Shown one piece after another: positions 44,255 to 53,547 of a stretch of 64,000 bases of DNA. The notes under the pieces were generated by a model. That model saw only the letters and a list, made by a program, of their open reading frames with translations. It was not told the DNA's origin and ran no database searches. Made by a program: the position numbers and the translations under genes. Source of the DNA: Flavobacterium sp. N502536 (GTDB taxonomy: Bacteria > Bacteroidota > Bacteroidia > Flavobacteriales > Flavobacteriaceae); NCBI RefSeq assembly GCF_025947345.1, contig NZ_CP110011.1:1426001-1490000 (forward strand). Reading direction: 5' to 3'. Within the stretch, counting starts at the first letter, position 1. The number at the start of each line of letters is the position of its first letter.

Positions 44255-45898
44255 ATGGCTTTAAACACAACAAACCCAACCGGGACTGAAGCGTGGAAAA
44301 ATCTACAAAACCACTATAACGCAATTCACGAAACTACGATACAAGAATTATTTCAACAAGACAAAACTCGCGTTGAAAAGTTCAATTTACAATGGAATGA
44401 CTTCCTTGTTGATTATTCTAAAAACAACATCAGCCAGGAGACCATTTCTCTTTTACTGGAATTAGCTAACTCAATTGGATTAAAAGAAGCCATCTCACAA
44501 TATTTTGGAGGAGAAATCATCAACCAAACCGAAAACAGAGCCGTTTTGCACACTGCATTACGCGCACCTGAATCGGCAGTTATTAAAGTAGATGGCGAAA
44601 ATGTAATTCCGGAAGTTTACGAAGTAAAAAACAAAATCAAACAATTTAGTCACGAAGTAATCTCAGGAGAAAGAAAAGGTTTCACCGGAAAAGCTTTTAC
44701 GGATATTGTAAATATAGGTATTGGAGGTTCTGATCTTGGACCTGTTATGGCAGTTGAAGCCTTACAATTTTACAAAAACCATTTAAACTTACATTTTGTA
44801 TCCAATGTTGATGGCGATCATGTAAACGAAGTAATCAAAAAACTGAATCCGGAAACGACTTTGTTTTTAATTGTTTCCAAAACGTTTACTACTCAGGAAA
44901 CTTTATCGAACTCTGAAACCATTAAAGAGTGGTTTTTAAAGTCGGCTTCTCAGGAAGATATCGCCAAACATTTTGTTGCTGTTTCTACCAACATCCAAAA
45001 AGTAACCGAATTTGGAATTAATCCTGACAATGTTTTCCCAATGTGGGATTGGGTTGGAGGAAGATTCTCTTTATGGAGTGCTGTCGGTCTAAGCATATCT
45101 TTGGCAATTGGTTTTGACAACTACAACGAAATGTTAAAAGGAGCCAATCAAATGGATGAACATTTCAAAACAACAGCTTTCGACGAAAACATCCCTGTGA
45201 TCCTGGCCTTATTAAGCATTTGGTACAATAATTTCTTTGGTGCTGAAAGTGAAGCATTGATTCCATATACCCAATACCTTCAAAAATTGGCCCCTTACCT
45301 GCAACAGGCAACCATGGAAAGCAACGGAAAAAGTGTTGGACGTGACGGAAAACCAGTAAACTATCAAACCGGAACCATCATCTGGGGAGAACCGGGAACA
45401 AATTCTCAACATGCGTTTTTCCAATTGATTCATCAGGGTACAAAATTGATTCCGACAGATTTTATCGGATTTGTCCAACCATTATACGGAAATGAGGATC
45501 ACCACAACAAACTAATGTCAAACTTCTTTGCTCAGACTGAAGCTTTGCTAAATGGAAAAACAGCTGCACAGGTTCAGGCAGAATTTGACAAACAAGGATT
45601 ATCGGCCGAAAAAGCTTCTTACTTGTTACCTTTTAAAGTTTTCACCGGAAACAAACCAACAAACACGATCTTAATACAAAAACTAACTCCGAAAAGTCTG
45701 GGGTCACTGATTGCTTTGTACGAACACAAGATTTTCGTGCAGGGTATCATCTGGAATATTTTCAGTTATGATCAATGGGGAGTAGAATTAGGAAAACAAT
45801 TGGCGAATTCTATTTTGGATGAAATTAACACTAAGACTGTACAAAATCACGACAGCTCGACCTCTTTTTTGTTAAATCACTTTTTGAAGCACAAATAA
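44255..45898 (+). CDS. pgi: Glucose-6-phosphate isomerase
   Basis: Interconverts glucose-6-phosphate and fructose-6-phosphate. The 547-residue protein has the sugar-phosphate loop [10 protein letters not shown] (about residues 153-162), the signature [14 protein letters not shown] (about residues 268-281), the catalytic Glu/His region [15 protein letters not shown] (about residues 380-394) and the Lys-containing C-terminal part [13 protein letters not shown]. The chosen start follows from the promoter and from family length. It is monocistronic and followed by a terminator. Confidence 0.97.
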   Translation: MALNTTNPTGTEAWKNLQNHYNAIHETTIQELFQQDKTRVEKFNLQWNDFLVDYSKNNISQETISLLLELANSIGLKEAISQYFGGEIINQTENRAVLHTALRAPESAVIKVDGENVIPEVYEVKNKIKQFSHEVISGERKGFTGKAFTDIVNIGIGGSDLGPVMAVEALQFYKNHLNLHFVSNVDGDHVNEVIKKLNPETTLFLIVSKTFTTQETLSNSETIKEWFLKSASQEDIAKHFVAVSTNIQKVTEFGINPDNVFPMWDWVGGRFSLWSAVGLSISLAIGFDNYNEMLKGANQMDEHFKTTAFDENIPVILALLSIWYNNFFGAESEALIPYTQYLQKLAPYLQQATMESNGKSVGRDGKPVNYQTGTIIWGEPGTNSQHAFFQLIHQGTKLIPTDFIGFVQPLYGNEDHHNKLMSNFFAQTEALLNGKTAAQVQAEFDKQGLSAEKASYLLPFKVFTGNKPTNTILIQKLTPKSLGSLIALYEHKIFVQGIIWNIFSYDQWGVELGKQLANSILDEINTKTVQNHDSSTSFLLNHFLKHK

Positions 45899-45931
45899 AA
45901 TTAACAAAAGCCCTCTAGCGCAACATACTGA

Positions 45932-45966
45932 AACGCCTTGATTTAATAAAAATTAAGGCGTTTTTT
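45932..45966 (+). terminator. Intrinsic terminator of pgi
   Basis: AACGCCTT (45932-45939) and AAGGCGTT (45955-45962) form the stem, extended inwards by A/T pairs, and are followed by a T run. Confidence 0.9.
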
Positions 45967-45970
45967 CGTA

Positions 45971-46220
45971 CAAATAAGACTCAAAAGCGACCTAAAGTAC
46001 TGGTTCTTGCAAGTTTAGCACTACAAGACTATTACAATTATTACGATTTTAACAAAATCAATGCCTAAAAATTTAAAAGAAGTACATTTTATCTAACAAA
46101 AAATAGAAAAATCATTTTAATGCGCAACACATTATATAAAACTTAATTTTCTTAACATTTTGATAACACTATCTGATTTAATTGTTATAATTTTGCCAAA
46201 AACAATAAACTAAATAACAA
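45971..46220. promoter_or_regulatory. Gap upstream of the TonB receptor with a -7 element
   Basis: About 250 bases without a gene. A perfect -7 element TAATTTTG lies at 46188-46195; a TTTG at 46159-46162 is 25 bases upstream, slightly longer than usual. The rest is A/T-rich with no repeat or open frame of note. Confidence 0.5.
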
Positions 46221-49046
46221 ATGAAGACAATGAAAAATTGGTTACTTACTGGACTATTGTTCATGATAGTTTCAACCGCATTTTCTCAAGGAAAAATTTC
46301 TGGTATGATTACCGATGGGGTAGGCTCATTACCAGGAGCAAACGTAGTCATTAAAGGATCTACAGTTGCTACTTCTACAGATTTTGATGGTAAATTTACT
46401 CTTAATGCAACAACAAGTACAGGAGAAATCGTTATTTCTTTTTTAGGTTACGAAAACAAGACTGTAAAATTTTCAGTATCGGGTGGAACAGCTAACGTAG
46501 GAACCATCGTTTTAACTTCTAATTCTAACGAATTAAGCGAGATTGTTGTAAAAAGCACTATCGTCGACATCGCAAAAGACAGAAAAACTCCTGTAGCAGT
46601 ATCTACAATTAAAGCTGCTGAAATTCAGGAAAAACTTGGAACTCAGGAATTTCCGGAGATCTTAAGAAACACACCTTCTGTGTACGCTACTAAAGCGGGT
46701 GGAGGTTTTGGAGATTCAAGAATCAACATTCGTGGTTTTAACCAAAACAATATCGCTGTAATGATCAACGGTATGCCGGTTAACGACATGGAAAATGGTT
46801 CTGTTTACTGGAGTAACTGGTCTGGTTTATCTGAGGTAGCTTCTGCTATTCAGGTTCAAAGAGGTTTAGGAGCTTCAAAATTGGTAACTCCATCTGTTGG
46901 AGGAACTATCAACATTGTAACTAAAGCTTCTGACAGAAAAGAAGGAGGATCTTTCTCTTCTGGTTTCGGAAATGGAAGAAACTTCAAAGTTCAAGGTTCA
47001 TACAGTACTGGAAAATTAGCAAATGGTCTTTCTGCTTCTATCTTATTGTCTCAAACAATGGGAGACGGATACGTGAACGGAACTGAATTTGAAGGTTCTA
47101 ACTACTATGTAGCTTTAGGATACGGAACAAAAAACGACAAGCATGACTTTCAACTTACAGTAACAGGAGCGCCACAATGGCACAACCAAAGATCTACTGT
47201 ACCTACGATTGCTACTTACCAAAAATATGGTATCAATGGAGATCCAAACATCAGATATAACGCTGACGCAGGATTCTTAAATGGTGAATCTTACAACATC
47301 AGAAAAAACTACTACCACAAACCGGTAGCTTCTTTTAACTGGGACTATAAAATCAATGAAACTACCAAACTTTCAACTGTAGTTTACGCGTCTATGGGAC
47401 GTGGAGCTGGTGCAGGAGCAACAGGTGGTATTGGTGGAAACACTTACAACAGTGCAGTATTCTTAACACCTAATGGTTTAGTTGATTACAACAAAATCCA
47501 AGCTTGGAACAACGGTACCGGACAAGTTAACTTTAACGGTGCAAACAGAACAAGAACACAAATTGGTGGTGTTTACCAAAACAGTTCTTCAACTGGTAGA
47601 ACTGGAGCAGGAACTACTGCATCTCCATATGTTTACAACACTACATCAGGTATTTCACAAACTTCATCTATCAACTCTCATGACTGGTTTGGAGCGGTTA
47701 TTAACCTGAACAAAAAATTATCAAATACACTTACTTTAGATTTCGGTCTTGATGCAAGAACTTATACTGGATACCACTTTACTGTTGTTAACGACAGATT
47801 AGGCGGAGGTGAATTCTTTGACAACACCATGGCAAGTTTGAAACCAACTGGAAGACGTCTTACAACTACAGCTGCTACAAACGTACAATGGAATGTTTTT
47901 GACAAAAGACAATATGACAAAATCTCATTCAACAGTACTGGAAAAGTAAAATGGTATGGTGCGTTTACTCAATTAGAGTACTCTAAAGACAATTTAACTG
48001 CATTCGTACAAGGAGCAGTTTCTCAACAAGGATTCAAAAGAGAAGATGACTTCGTTTACTTACCAACTGATCCATTAGCTTCTACTCCTTACAAAAACAT
48101 CTTAGGAGGAAACGTAAAAGGGGGTGCTAACTACAACCTTAGCGAAAAAAGTAATGTTTACGTAAACGCTGGTTACTACTCAAGACAACCATTCTTTAAC
48201 TCTGTTTATCCAAACAACAGATCAACAGTAAACCCTAACCTTACTAACGAGAAAATTGTTGGATTTGAGGCTGGATACGGTTTCCGTTCAAGATTCTTTA
48301 ACGCTACAGTTAACGTTTACAACACAACTTGGAATGACAGATACTTAAAAGGTAATGCATTACCAACTGACCCAAATACTTACACTGAATACTTAGGATT
48401 AAACGAAGTACACTCTGGAATTGAAGTTGAAGGAAGCTCTAACATCACTGACAGATTAAAAGTAACAGGTATGATCTCTTACGGAATCTGGGAATACAAA
48501 GGAAATGCTACTGTTAACGCATACAATCAGGCAGATAACTCTCCTGTAGTTGGATACACTGCTGCAACAGTATACATGGACAAAGTAAAAGTAGGTGATG
48601 CTGCTCAAATGACAGCTTCATTAGGTGCTGCTTACGAAGTTTTAACAAGAGTAACTGTTGATGCAAACTACAACTTTAACGATAAATTGTACGCTGGATT
48701 AAGCCCGATTAACTTTGCAGATCCAAACAACAAAGGAGCATTACAATTGCCTTCTTACGGTTTATTAGATGCTGGTTTTTCATACAAAATGTTAGTAGGA
48801 AAAGACAAAGACAAATCAGTTAACTTCAGATTAAACGTTAACAACGTATTAGACAAACTTTACATTGCTGAATCAAGAACTAATACTTTTGCTGACGACA
48901 ATCTTCCTGTAGCTACTGGTCAACCAGCTGGTTCAAAAGGAACTTACGCTTCTAACGGAATGCTTTACAATGGAGTTGCAAACGTAAACCAGGTTTTCTT
49001 TGGTTTCGGAAGAACATGGAACTTCTCTCTACGTTACGATTTCTAA
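46221..49046 (+). CDS. TonB-dependent receptor
   Basis: A 941-residue outer-membrane receptor. The order is: signal peptide (to about residue 22), a carboxypeptidase-regulatory-like domain (about 24-95, with GANVVIKGSTVATSTDFDGK), the plug (about 115-235, with INIRGFNQNNIAVMINGMPV and GGTINIVTK) and a barrel ending in the aromatic strand NFSLRYDF. No SusD partner, esterase or sensor gene follows, so it may belong to the group of lone receptors for siderophores, vitamins or other ligands. The many Asn-, Gly- and Tyr-rich strands are typical. The ligand is unknown. Codon use favours frequent codons, consistent with strong expression. Confidence 0.93.
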   Translation: MKTMKNWLLTGLLFMIVSTAFSQGKISGMITDGVGSLPGANVVIKGSTVATSTDFDGKFTLNATTSTGEIVISFLGYENKTVKFSVSGGTANVGTIVLTSNSNELSEIVVKSTIVDIAKDRKTPVAVSTIKAAEIQEKLGTQEFPEILRNTPSVYATKAGGGFGDSRINIRGFNQNNIAVMINGMPVNDMENGSVYWSNWSGLSEVASAIQVQRGLGASKLVTPSVGGTINIVTKASDRKEGGSFSSGFGNGRNFKVQGSYSTGKLANGLSASILLSQTMGDGYVNGTEFEGSNYYVALGYGTKNDKHDFQLTVTGAPQWHNQRSTVPTIATYQKYGINGDPNIRYNADAGFLNGESYNIRKNYYHKPVASFNWDYKINETTKLSTVVYASMGRGAGAGATGGIGGNTYNSAVFLTPNGLVDYNKIQAWNNGTGQVNFNGANRTRTQIGGVYQNSSSTGRTGAGTTASPYVYNTTSGISQTSSINSHDWFGAVINLNKKLSNTLTLDFGLDARTYTGYHFTVVNDRLGGGEFFDNTMASLKPTGRRLTTTAATNVQWNVFDKRQYDKISFNSTGKVKWYGAFTQLEYSKDNLTAFVQGAVSQQGFKREDDFVYLPTDPLASTPYKNILGGNVKGGANYNLSEKSNVYVNAGYYSRQPFFNSVYPNNRSTVNPNLTNEKIVGFEAGYGFRSRFFNATVNVYNTTWNDRYLKGNALPTDPNTYTEYLGLNEVHSGIEVEGSSNITDRLKVTGMISYGIWEYKGNATVNAYNQADNSPVVGYTAATVYMDKVKVGDAAQMTASLGAAYEVLTRVTVDANYNFNDKLYAGLSPINFADPNNKGALQLPSYGLLDAGFSYKMLVGKDKDKSVNFRLNVNNVLDKLYIAESRTNTFADDNLPVATGQPAGSKGTYASNGMLYNGVANVNQVFFGFGRTWNFSLRYDF

Positions 49047-49070
49047 TATTTAGAATCTAAATAAATACCA

Positions 49071-49108
49071 AAAACGGCATTGACTTTTAGTCTGATGCCG
49101 TTTTTTTT
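49071..49108 (+). terminator. Intrinsic terminator of the TonB receptor gene
   Basis: AAAACGGCAT (49071-49080) pairs with ATGCCGTTTT (49095-49104), followed by further T. Confidence 0.9.
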
Positions 49109-49150
49109 ATGCCTTTTTTGCTATATTTGTTTTAACAAAAAATTCAATTT

Positions 49151-49573
49151 ATGTACTATTTTCTACAAAAGTTCCATTCAGGTTGGGCTTATTTAGCACT
49201 GTTGCTTTTATTAATTGCTGTTGTAAATGCCATCATCGGTCTTACTTCTAAAAAAGACTTTACAGGCAAAGACCGCAAAATTGCACTGTTTGCTTTGATC
49301 GGAACTCATACACAATTACTGATTGGTCTTATTCTTTATTTTGTATCTCCTTTAGGAAAAGCTGCCTTTGGACAAATGTCTAATGCAGAACTTAGACTTA
49401 CCTCATTAGAGCATCCTTTAATCAACATTATAGCTATCATTTTGATCACTATCGGGTGGTCTAAACATAAAAAATTAGTGAATAGCGAAGCGAAATTTAA
49501 AACTTTCGCTATTTTCTACGGATTAGGATTATTACTTATATTAAGTAGAATCCCATGGAACCTATGGTTCTAA
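49151..49573 (+). CDS. Four-helix membrane protein (cytochrome-b-like, unassigned)
   Basis: A 140-residue inner-membrane protein with four hydrophobic helices (about residues 12-31, 46-66, 85-103, 117-136). His residues occur at the helix ends: H9 in QKFHSGW, H52 in IGTHTQ and H87 in LEHPL, a pattern that could hold heme. Relatives in Flavobacteria are sometimes given inconsistent names. Function is unknown. It lies between two terminators and is monocistronic. Confidence 0.65.
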   Translation: MYYFLQKFHSGWAYLALLLLLIAVVNAIIGLTSKKDFTGKDRKIALFALIGTHTQLLIGLILYFVSPLGKAAFGQMSNAELRLTSLEHPLINIIAIILITIGWSKHKKLVNSEAKFKTFAIFYGLGLLLILSRIPWNLWF

Positions 49574-49585
49574 AAAAAACCAATT

Positions 49586-49611
49586 AAAGCCCTAAAATTA
49601 GGGCTTTTTTT
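49586..49611 (+). terminator. Intrinsic terminator
   Basis: AAAGCCCTAA and TTAGGGCTTT (49586-49595, 49598-49607) form a perfect stem with a 2-base turn, followed by T residues. Confidence 0.9.
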
Positions 49612-49661
49612 ATCTCGGCATATTATTTGTACAAACTCCCAAGTCTGAAAAAAAATAAAAC

Positions 49662-50153
49662 ATGAGAAATAAAAAATATATTTTACTCACTTCACTTACT
49701 ATCACTTTTTTAAGTTGTTTTACCTATGTCATAAGTCAAACAAAACCAGCTACTGAACCTAAAATCACTCAGGATACTGTCAAAACTGCCAGACCTAATT
49801 TAATCGCAATACCAACCGATTCTGTTTTTACTGATAAAGGTTTAAAATTAAAACCTTACAAGAAAAATGCACATGCCTCCTACTACGCTGACCGTTTTAA
49901 CGGAAAAAAAACTGCCAACGGAAGCCGATTCAGTAACAGCGCTTATACTGCAGCACACAAAAAACTGCCCTTCGGAACCAGAATAAAAGTTACCAATGAG
50001 GCCAATGGAAAATTTGTAATTGTAAAGGTTACAGACCGCGGTCCGTTTGTGAGAACAAGAGAACTCGATTTATCTAAAAGAGCCTTTATGGAAATCACTA
50101 AAAGCAAAGGAAGTGGTGCTATGAAAGTGACTATTGAAACGATAGTAGAGTAA
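49662..50153 (+). CDS. RlpA-like double-psi beta-barrel protein
   Basis: A 163-residue exported protein with a signal peptide or membrane anchor (about residues 6-25) and a C-terminal double-psi barrel (about residues 68-155). Signature pieces are HASYYADRFNGKKTANGS, YTAAHKKLPFGTRIKVTN and VTDRGPFVRTRELDLS. RlpA proteins bind or cut peptidoglycan stripped of peptides, often at the septum. The His and Asp equivalents are present (TAAH, TDRGPF). The position of the catalytic Glu (ANGE in active enzymes) is Ser here, so lytic activity is doubtful. No SPOR domain is present. Confidence 0.85.
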   Translation: MRNKKYILLTSLTITFLSCFTYVISQTKPATEPKITQDTVKTARPNLIAIPTDSVFTDKGLKLKPYKKNAHASYYADRFNGKKTANGSRFSNSAYTAAHKKLPFGTRIKVTNEANGKFVIVKVTDRGPFVRTRELDLSKRAFMEITKSKGSGAMKVTIETIVE

Positions 50154-50170
50154 TAAAAAATTTAATATTC

Positions 50171-50200
50171 AAACCCGACAGCTTTAAAACTGTCGGGTTT
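50171..50200. terminator. Bidirectional intrinsic terminator
   Basis: AAACCCGACAG (50171-50181) and its exact complement (50190-50200) flank an 8-base loop between convergent genes. Confidence 0.85.
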
Positions 50201-50215
50201 GTTGTATTTTAAGGT

Positions 50216-50671
50216 CTAAACAAACTTGCGGATACTCATTACAATTCCGGTATGCACACCTTCATGATAATTATTAAAATCTAATGCCCCGTTTATATTT
50301 TTCAGGGTATATCCTAAGCTGGTTGTGTATTCGTTGTACTGAACAAAAATACCTGCTGCGAAATCCTTTTGAACCTGTTCTAAAGTAGTCGAAAGCAACG
50401 TTCGTATTTCATCCACTTCTGCTTGCGACACGTCTCCTTCCGGTTTAGTGTCTTTTCGGTACTTGGCAATAAACGCTTCCGAAATGGTAACCGGCAAGCC
50501 CGATAATTTATAAACCAGAGCCTGCTGTGAAGCAATACAATGTGCAATATTCCAAATGATATTATTATTAAATCCCGGCGGAATTTTGTTTAACTGTTCT
50601 AATGAATGATGGTCTAAAACTTTCAAAAGAATTTCTCTAATGGTCTTTTGTACTTCAAAAACTGAGTTCAT
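50216..50671 (-). CDS. DinB-like metal-dependent four-helix protein
   Basis: A 151-residue cytoplasmic protein of the DinB/YfiT four-helix fold. The three metal-ligand His positions are seen in IAHCIASQQ (about residue 44) and YHEGVHTG (about residues 135 and 139). Family members include bacillithiol- or mycothiol-dependent transferases and damage-induced proteins. The reaction is unknown. It is monocistronic and convergent with the rlpA-like gene. Confidence 0.8.
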   Translation of the reverse strand: MNSVFEVQKTIREILLKVLDHHSLEQLNKIPPGFNNNIIWNIAHCIASQQALVYKLSGLPVTISEAFIAKYRKDTKPEGDVSQAEVDEIRTLLSTTLEQVQKDFAAGIFVQYNEYTTSLGYTLKNINGALDFNNYHEGVHTGIVMSIRKFV

Positions 50672-50748
50672 ATATTTATTTTTTTTCTAAAATTAGGCAA
50701 TTTTAAGTTTCAAATGAATTTTCTTTGTAGTCTCTTAAATTTAAAATT

Positions 50749-51099
50749 ATGAACAAAATATACTACCTGGCTTCCTGCGACACTTGTCGAAAAATTATCA
50801 AAGGTTTACCAAAAGACAACAATCTCGTTTTTCACGATATCAAACAAAACCCGATTACTACCGAAGAACTTGAAGAAATGTACCAGCTTTCGGGTAGCTA
50901 CGAAGCTTTATTCAGCAAAAAAGCACAATTGTACAAGTCAATGGACTTAAAAAACAAGTCTTTAACCGAGGCGGATTTTAAGAAATACATCTTAGAACAT
51001 TATACTTTCTTAAGTCGTCCGGTTTTTATCATTGATGGCAAAATTTACATCGGCAACAGCCAGCAAAACATCCTACAGGTAATGAAAGCTTTGGGCTAA
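50749..51099 (+). CDS. ArsC/Spx-family protein (YffB-like)
   Basis: A 116-residue thioredoxin-fold protein of the arsenate reductase family. The N-terminal CxxC motif CDTCRK (Cys 10 and Cys 13) and the later FLSRPVFIIDGKIYIGN match. Members include arsenate reductases, Spx and YffB. No arsenic genes are nearby, so a general thiol function is more likely than arsenate reduction. Confidence 0.85.
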   Translation: MNKIYYLASCDTCRKIIKGLPKDNNLVFHDIKQNPITTEELEEMYQLSGSYEALFSKKAQLYKSMDLKNKSLTEADFKKYILEHYTFLSRPVFIIDGKIYIGNSQQNILQVMKALG

Positions 51100-51104
51100 A
51101 AAAA

Positions 51105-51245
51105 GTTAGCCACAAATTGCGCAAATTTTCAGGAATTATATATTGATTCATTTTCTCCAATCTGTTTCAAATTTGAGGTTCGTGTTATTCCGGCATTTAA
51201 GCTCCGGAATTTGTGTAAATTCGTGAAATTTGTGGTAAAAAACTT
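51105..51245. repeat. Word-repeat gap ('gccacaaatt' / 'aatttgtggt')
   Basis: GCCACAAATTGCGCAAATTT on the left and AATTCGTGAAATTTGTGGT on the right are imperfect reverse complements, with CCGGCATTTAAGCTCCGG, itself palindromic, in between. Confidence 0.75.
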
Positions 51246-51304
51246 TAAAAAGCTTTACGCTTAACACTTTAGCATTTTACAGCCAAACACTGCAAACTTT
51301 TATT

Positions 51305-51312
51305 TATCTTTG
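51305..51312 (+). promoter_or_regulatory. -7 promoter element for yicC-gmk-nadD
   Basis: TATCTTTG is a perfect TAnnTTTG, 19 bases upstream of the yicC start codon. Confidence 0.55.
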
Positions 51313-51331
51313 CGCCTTTATACTCAATTAT

Positions 51332-52192
51332 ATGATACAATCTATGACAGGGTTTGGCAAAGCTTCTTTGCAATTGCCTACAAAAAAAATTACCGTTGAA
51401 GTAAAATCCTTAAATAGCAAAGGTTTAGATTTAAATGTTAGAATGCCTTCGCTTTACCGCGAAATGGAATTAGGTTTAAGAACTCAAATCTCTACCAAAC
51501 TAGAAAGAGGAAAAATTGATTTCGGAATTTACGTTGAAAGTACTTCTGAACAAACCTCAACTAAAGTAAATGTTCCTGTTGTAAAAAACTACATTGCTCA
51601 GCTAAGAGAAGTTTACCCGGATGCCGACGAAACTGAACTAATGAAGATGGCCGTTCGCATGCCTGATACGCTAAAAACAGAACGTGAAGAAATTGACGAA
51701 AATGACTGGGAGCAAATCCAGGGAATCATTGAAGAAGCCTTAGAAAACATTCTGACTTTCAGAAAAGACGAAGGCGAATCTCTTGAAAAAGAATTCAATC
51801 TTAGAATATCGAATATCCGTCAATATATGAACGACGCTCTGGCACTTGATCCGGAACGTGTAAAAGCCATTAAAGACCGTTTACAAACTGCTATTTCAGA
51901 ATTAAAAGTAAATGTGGATGAAAATCGTTTCGAGCAGGAATTGATTTATTATCTGGAAAAACTTGATATTACCGAGGAAAAAGTTCGTTTAACCAATCAC
52001 TTAGATTATTTCCTTGAAACTATTAAAGGTACAGAAGCCAATGGTAGAAAACTAGGATTCATCACTCAGGAAATGGGTCGCGAGATCAATACCATGGGTT
52101 CAAAATCGAATCATGCACAAATGCAAAAATTGGTTGTAATGATGAAAGATGAGCTGGAAAAGATCAAAGAACAGGTTTTAAATGTACTTTAA
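51332..52192 (+). CDS. YicC/YloC-family endoribonuclease
   Basis: A 286-residue protein of the YicC family, which cuts structured RNA. The N-terminus MIQSMTGFGKASL is the family hallmark. The C-terminal DUF1732 part includes ITEEKVRLTNHLDYF and GRKLGFITQEMGREINTMGSK, which is near-universal in the family. It starts the yicC-gmk-nadD cluster common in this phylum. The promoter lies directly upstream. Confidence 0.93.
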   Translation: MIQSMTGFGKASLQLPTKKITVEVKSLNSKGLDLNVRMPSLYREMELGLRTQISTKLERGKIDFGIYVESTSEQTSTKVNVPVVKNYIAQLREVYPDADETELMKMAVRMPDTLKTEREEIDENDWEQIQGIIEEALENILTFRKDEGESLEKEFNLRISNIRQYMNDALALDPERVKAIKDRLQTAISELKVNVDENRFEQELIYYLEKLDITEEKVRLTNHLDYFLETIKGTEANGRKLGFITQEMGREINTMGSKSNHAQMQKLVVMMKDELEKIKEQVLNVL

Positions 52193-52195
52193 AAG

Positions 52196-52280
52196 CCCTA
52201 AGCTTTAAGCATTAGGCTATAAGCAAAAAAACATAAAGTAAGAGAGCTTAAAGCGTACTGCCTAAAGCCTAAAGCATAAA
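52196..52280. repeat. Word-repeat gap ('cctaaagc' / 'gctttaag')
   Basis: The yicC-gmk gap is made of GCTTTAAGC, GGCTATAAGC and CTAAAGCCTAAAGC words in both orientations. It is a separate vocabulary from all other gaps. Confidence 0.75.
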
Positions 52281-52283
52281 TTA

Positions 52284-52856
52284 ATGAATAAAGGAAAATT
52301 AATTGTTTTCTCAGCACCTTCGGGATCGGGAAAAACAACTATAGTAAAGCATTTATTAGGGAAAGAAGATTTAAATTTAGAATTTTCAATCTCGGCAGCT
52401 TCACGCGAACCACGCGGAGAGGAAGAACACGGAAAGGATTATTATTTTATTTCGTTGGAACAATTCAAAAAGCACATTAAAGCAGAGGAATTCCTGGAAT
52501 GGGAAGAAGTGTATCGCGATAATTTTTACGGTACTTTAAAATCGGAGATTGAAAGAATCTGGGCTTTAGGAAAAAATGTAATCTTTGATATTGATGTGGC
52601 CGGCGGACTGCGTATCAAACACAAATTTCCGGAACAAACTTTAGCGGTATTTGTAAAACCACCAAGTGTTGACGAACTAAAACGCCGACTAAAACAACGT
52701 TCTACAGAAAGTGATGACAAAATAAACATGCGAATTGCAAAAGCTTCGGTTGAACTGGCAACGGCACCGCAATTTGATACGATTATCAAAAATTACGATT
52801 TAGATACCGCTAAAGAAGAAGCGTATCAATTGGTAAAAGATTTTGTAAACAAATAG
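52284..52856 (+). CDS. gmk: Guanylate kinase
   Basis: Phosphorylates GMP to GDP. The 190-residue protein has the P-loop FSAPSGSGKTT (residues 9-19), the GMP-binding segment SAASREPRGEEEHGKDYYFI (about residues 38-57) and the lid-region FVKPPSVDELKRRLKQR. It lies between yicC and nadD on the same strand. Confidence 0.97.
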   Translation: MNKGKLIVFSAPSGSGKTTIVKHLLGKEDLNLEFSISAASREPRGEEEHGKDYYFISLEQFKKHIKAEEFLEWEEVYRDNFYGTLKSEIERIWALGKNVIFDIDVAGGLRIKHKFPEQTLAVFVKPPSVDELKRRLKQRSTESDDKINMRIAKASVELATAPQFDTIIKNYDLDTAKEEAYQLVKDFVNK

Positions 52857-52864
52857 CTATTACA

Positions 52865-52955
52865 CCAAGATTCACAAAGAAAAACTCAGAGATTCACCAA
52901 AATTTTATAAATTACTTCGTGAATCTCTGCCAGAACTCTGCGAATCTTTGTGAAA
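52865..52955. repeat. Word-repeat gap ('gattcacaaag' / 'ctttgtgaa')
   Basis: GATTCACAAAG and CAGAGATTCAC on the left pair with GTGAATCTCTG and GAATCTTTGTGAAAC on the right, so the whole gmk-nadD gap can fold. Confidence 0.8.
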
Positions 52956-52965
52956 CAAAACACTT

Positions 52966-53547
52966 ATGAAAATAGGCCTTTATTTCGGAACGTATAATCC
53001 CATTCATGTTGGTCACTTAATTATTGCCAACCATATGGCCGAGTTTGCCGATTTAGATCAGATATGGATGGTCGTTACACCACACAATCCGCTTAAAAAG
53101 AAGTCTACCCTATTAGACGATCATCAACGTTTGCAAATGGTTTATTTAGCTACGGAAGATTATCCAAAAATAAAACCTTCAGACATAGAGTTCAAATTAC
53201 CCCAACCCAATTATACCGTTAATACGTTGGTTCACCTGCATGAAAAGTACCCAACGCATGACTTCTCTTTAATTATGGGAGAAGACAATTTGAAAACGCT
53301 TCACAAGTGGAAAAACTACGAGGTTCTTTTAGCGGATTATGATATTTATGTTTATCCCAGAATTTCAGAGGAAGAGGAAAATATCGAATTAAAATCGCAT
53401 CCAAAAGTTCATATTATTGATGCTCCGATTGTAGAGATCTCTTCTACCTTTATCCGAAACAGCATTAAAGAAGGAAAAAACATTCAACCTTTGTTGCCTC
53501 CAAAAGTTTGGGAATATATCGATCACAATAATTTTTATAAAAAGTAA
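52966..53547 (+). CDS. nadD: Nicotinate-nucleotide adenylyltransferase
   Basis: Forms deamido-NAD from nicotinate mononucleotide and ATP. The 193-residue protein has the nucleotidyltransferase start GLYFGTYNPIHVGHL (residues 4-18, with the HxGH motif as HVGH) and the C-terminal ISSTFIRNSIKEG (about residues 160-172). It is the only de novo/Preiss-Handler NAD gene in the window and lies 850 bases from the NAD/ADP-ribose operon, on the other strand. The next gene starts directly after its stop codon. Confidence 0.95.
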   Translation: MKIGLYFGTYNPIHVGHLIIANHMAEFADLDQIWMVVTPHNPLKKKSTLLDDHQRLQMVYLATEDYPKIKPSDIEFKLPQPNYTVNTLVHLHEKYPTHDFSLIMGEDNLKTLHKWKNYEVLLADYDIYVYPRISEEEENIELKSHPKVHIIDAPIVEISSTFIRNSIKEGKNIQPLLPPKVWEYIDHNNFYKK

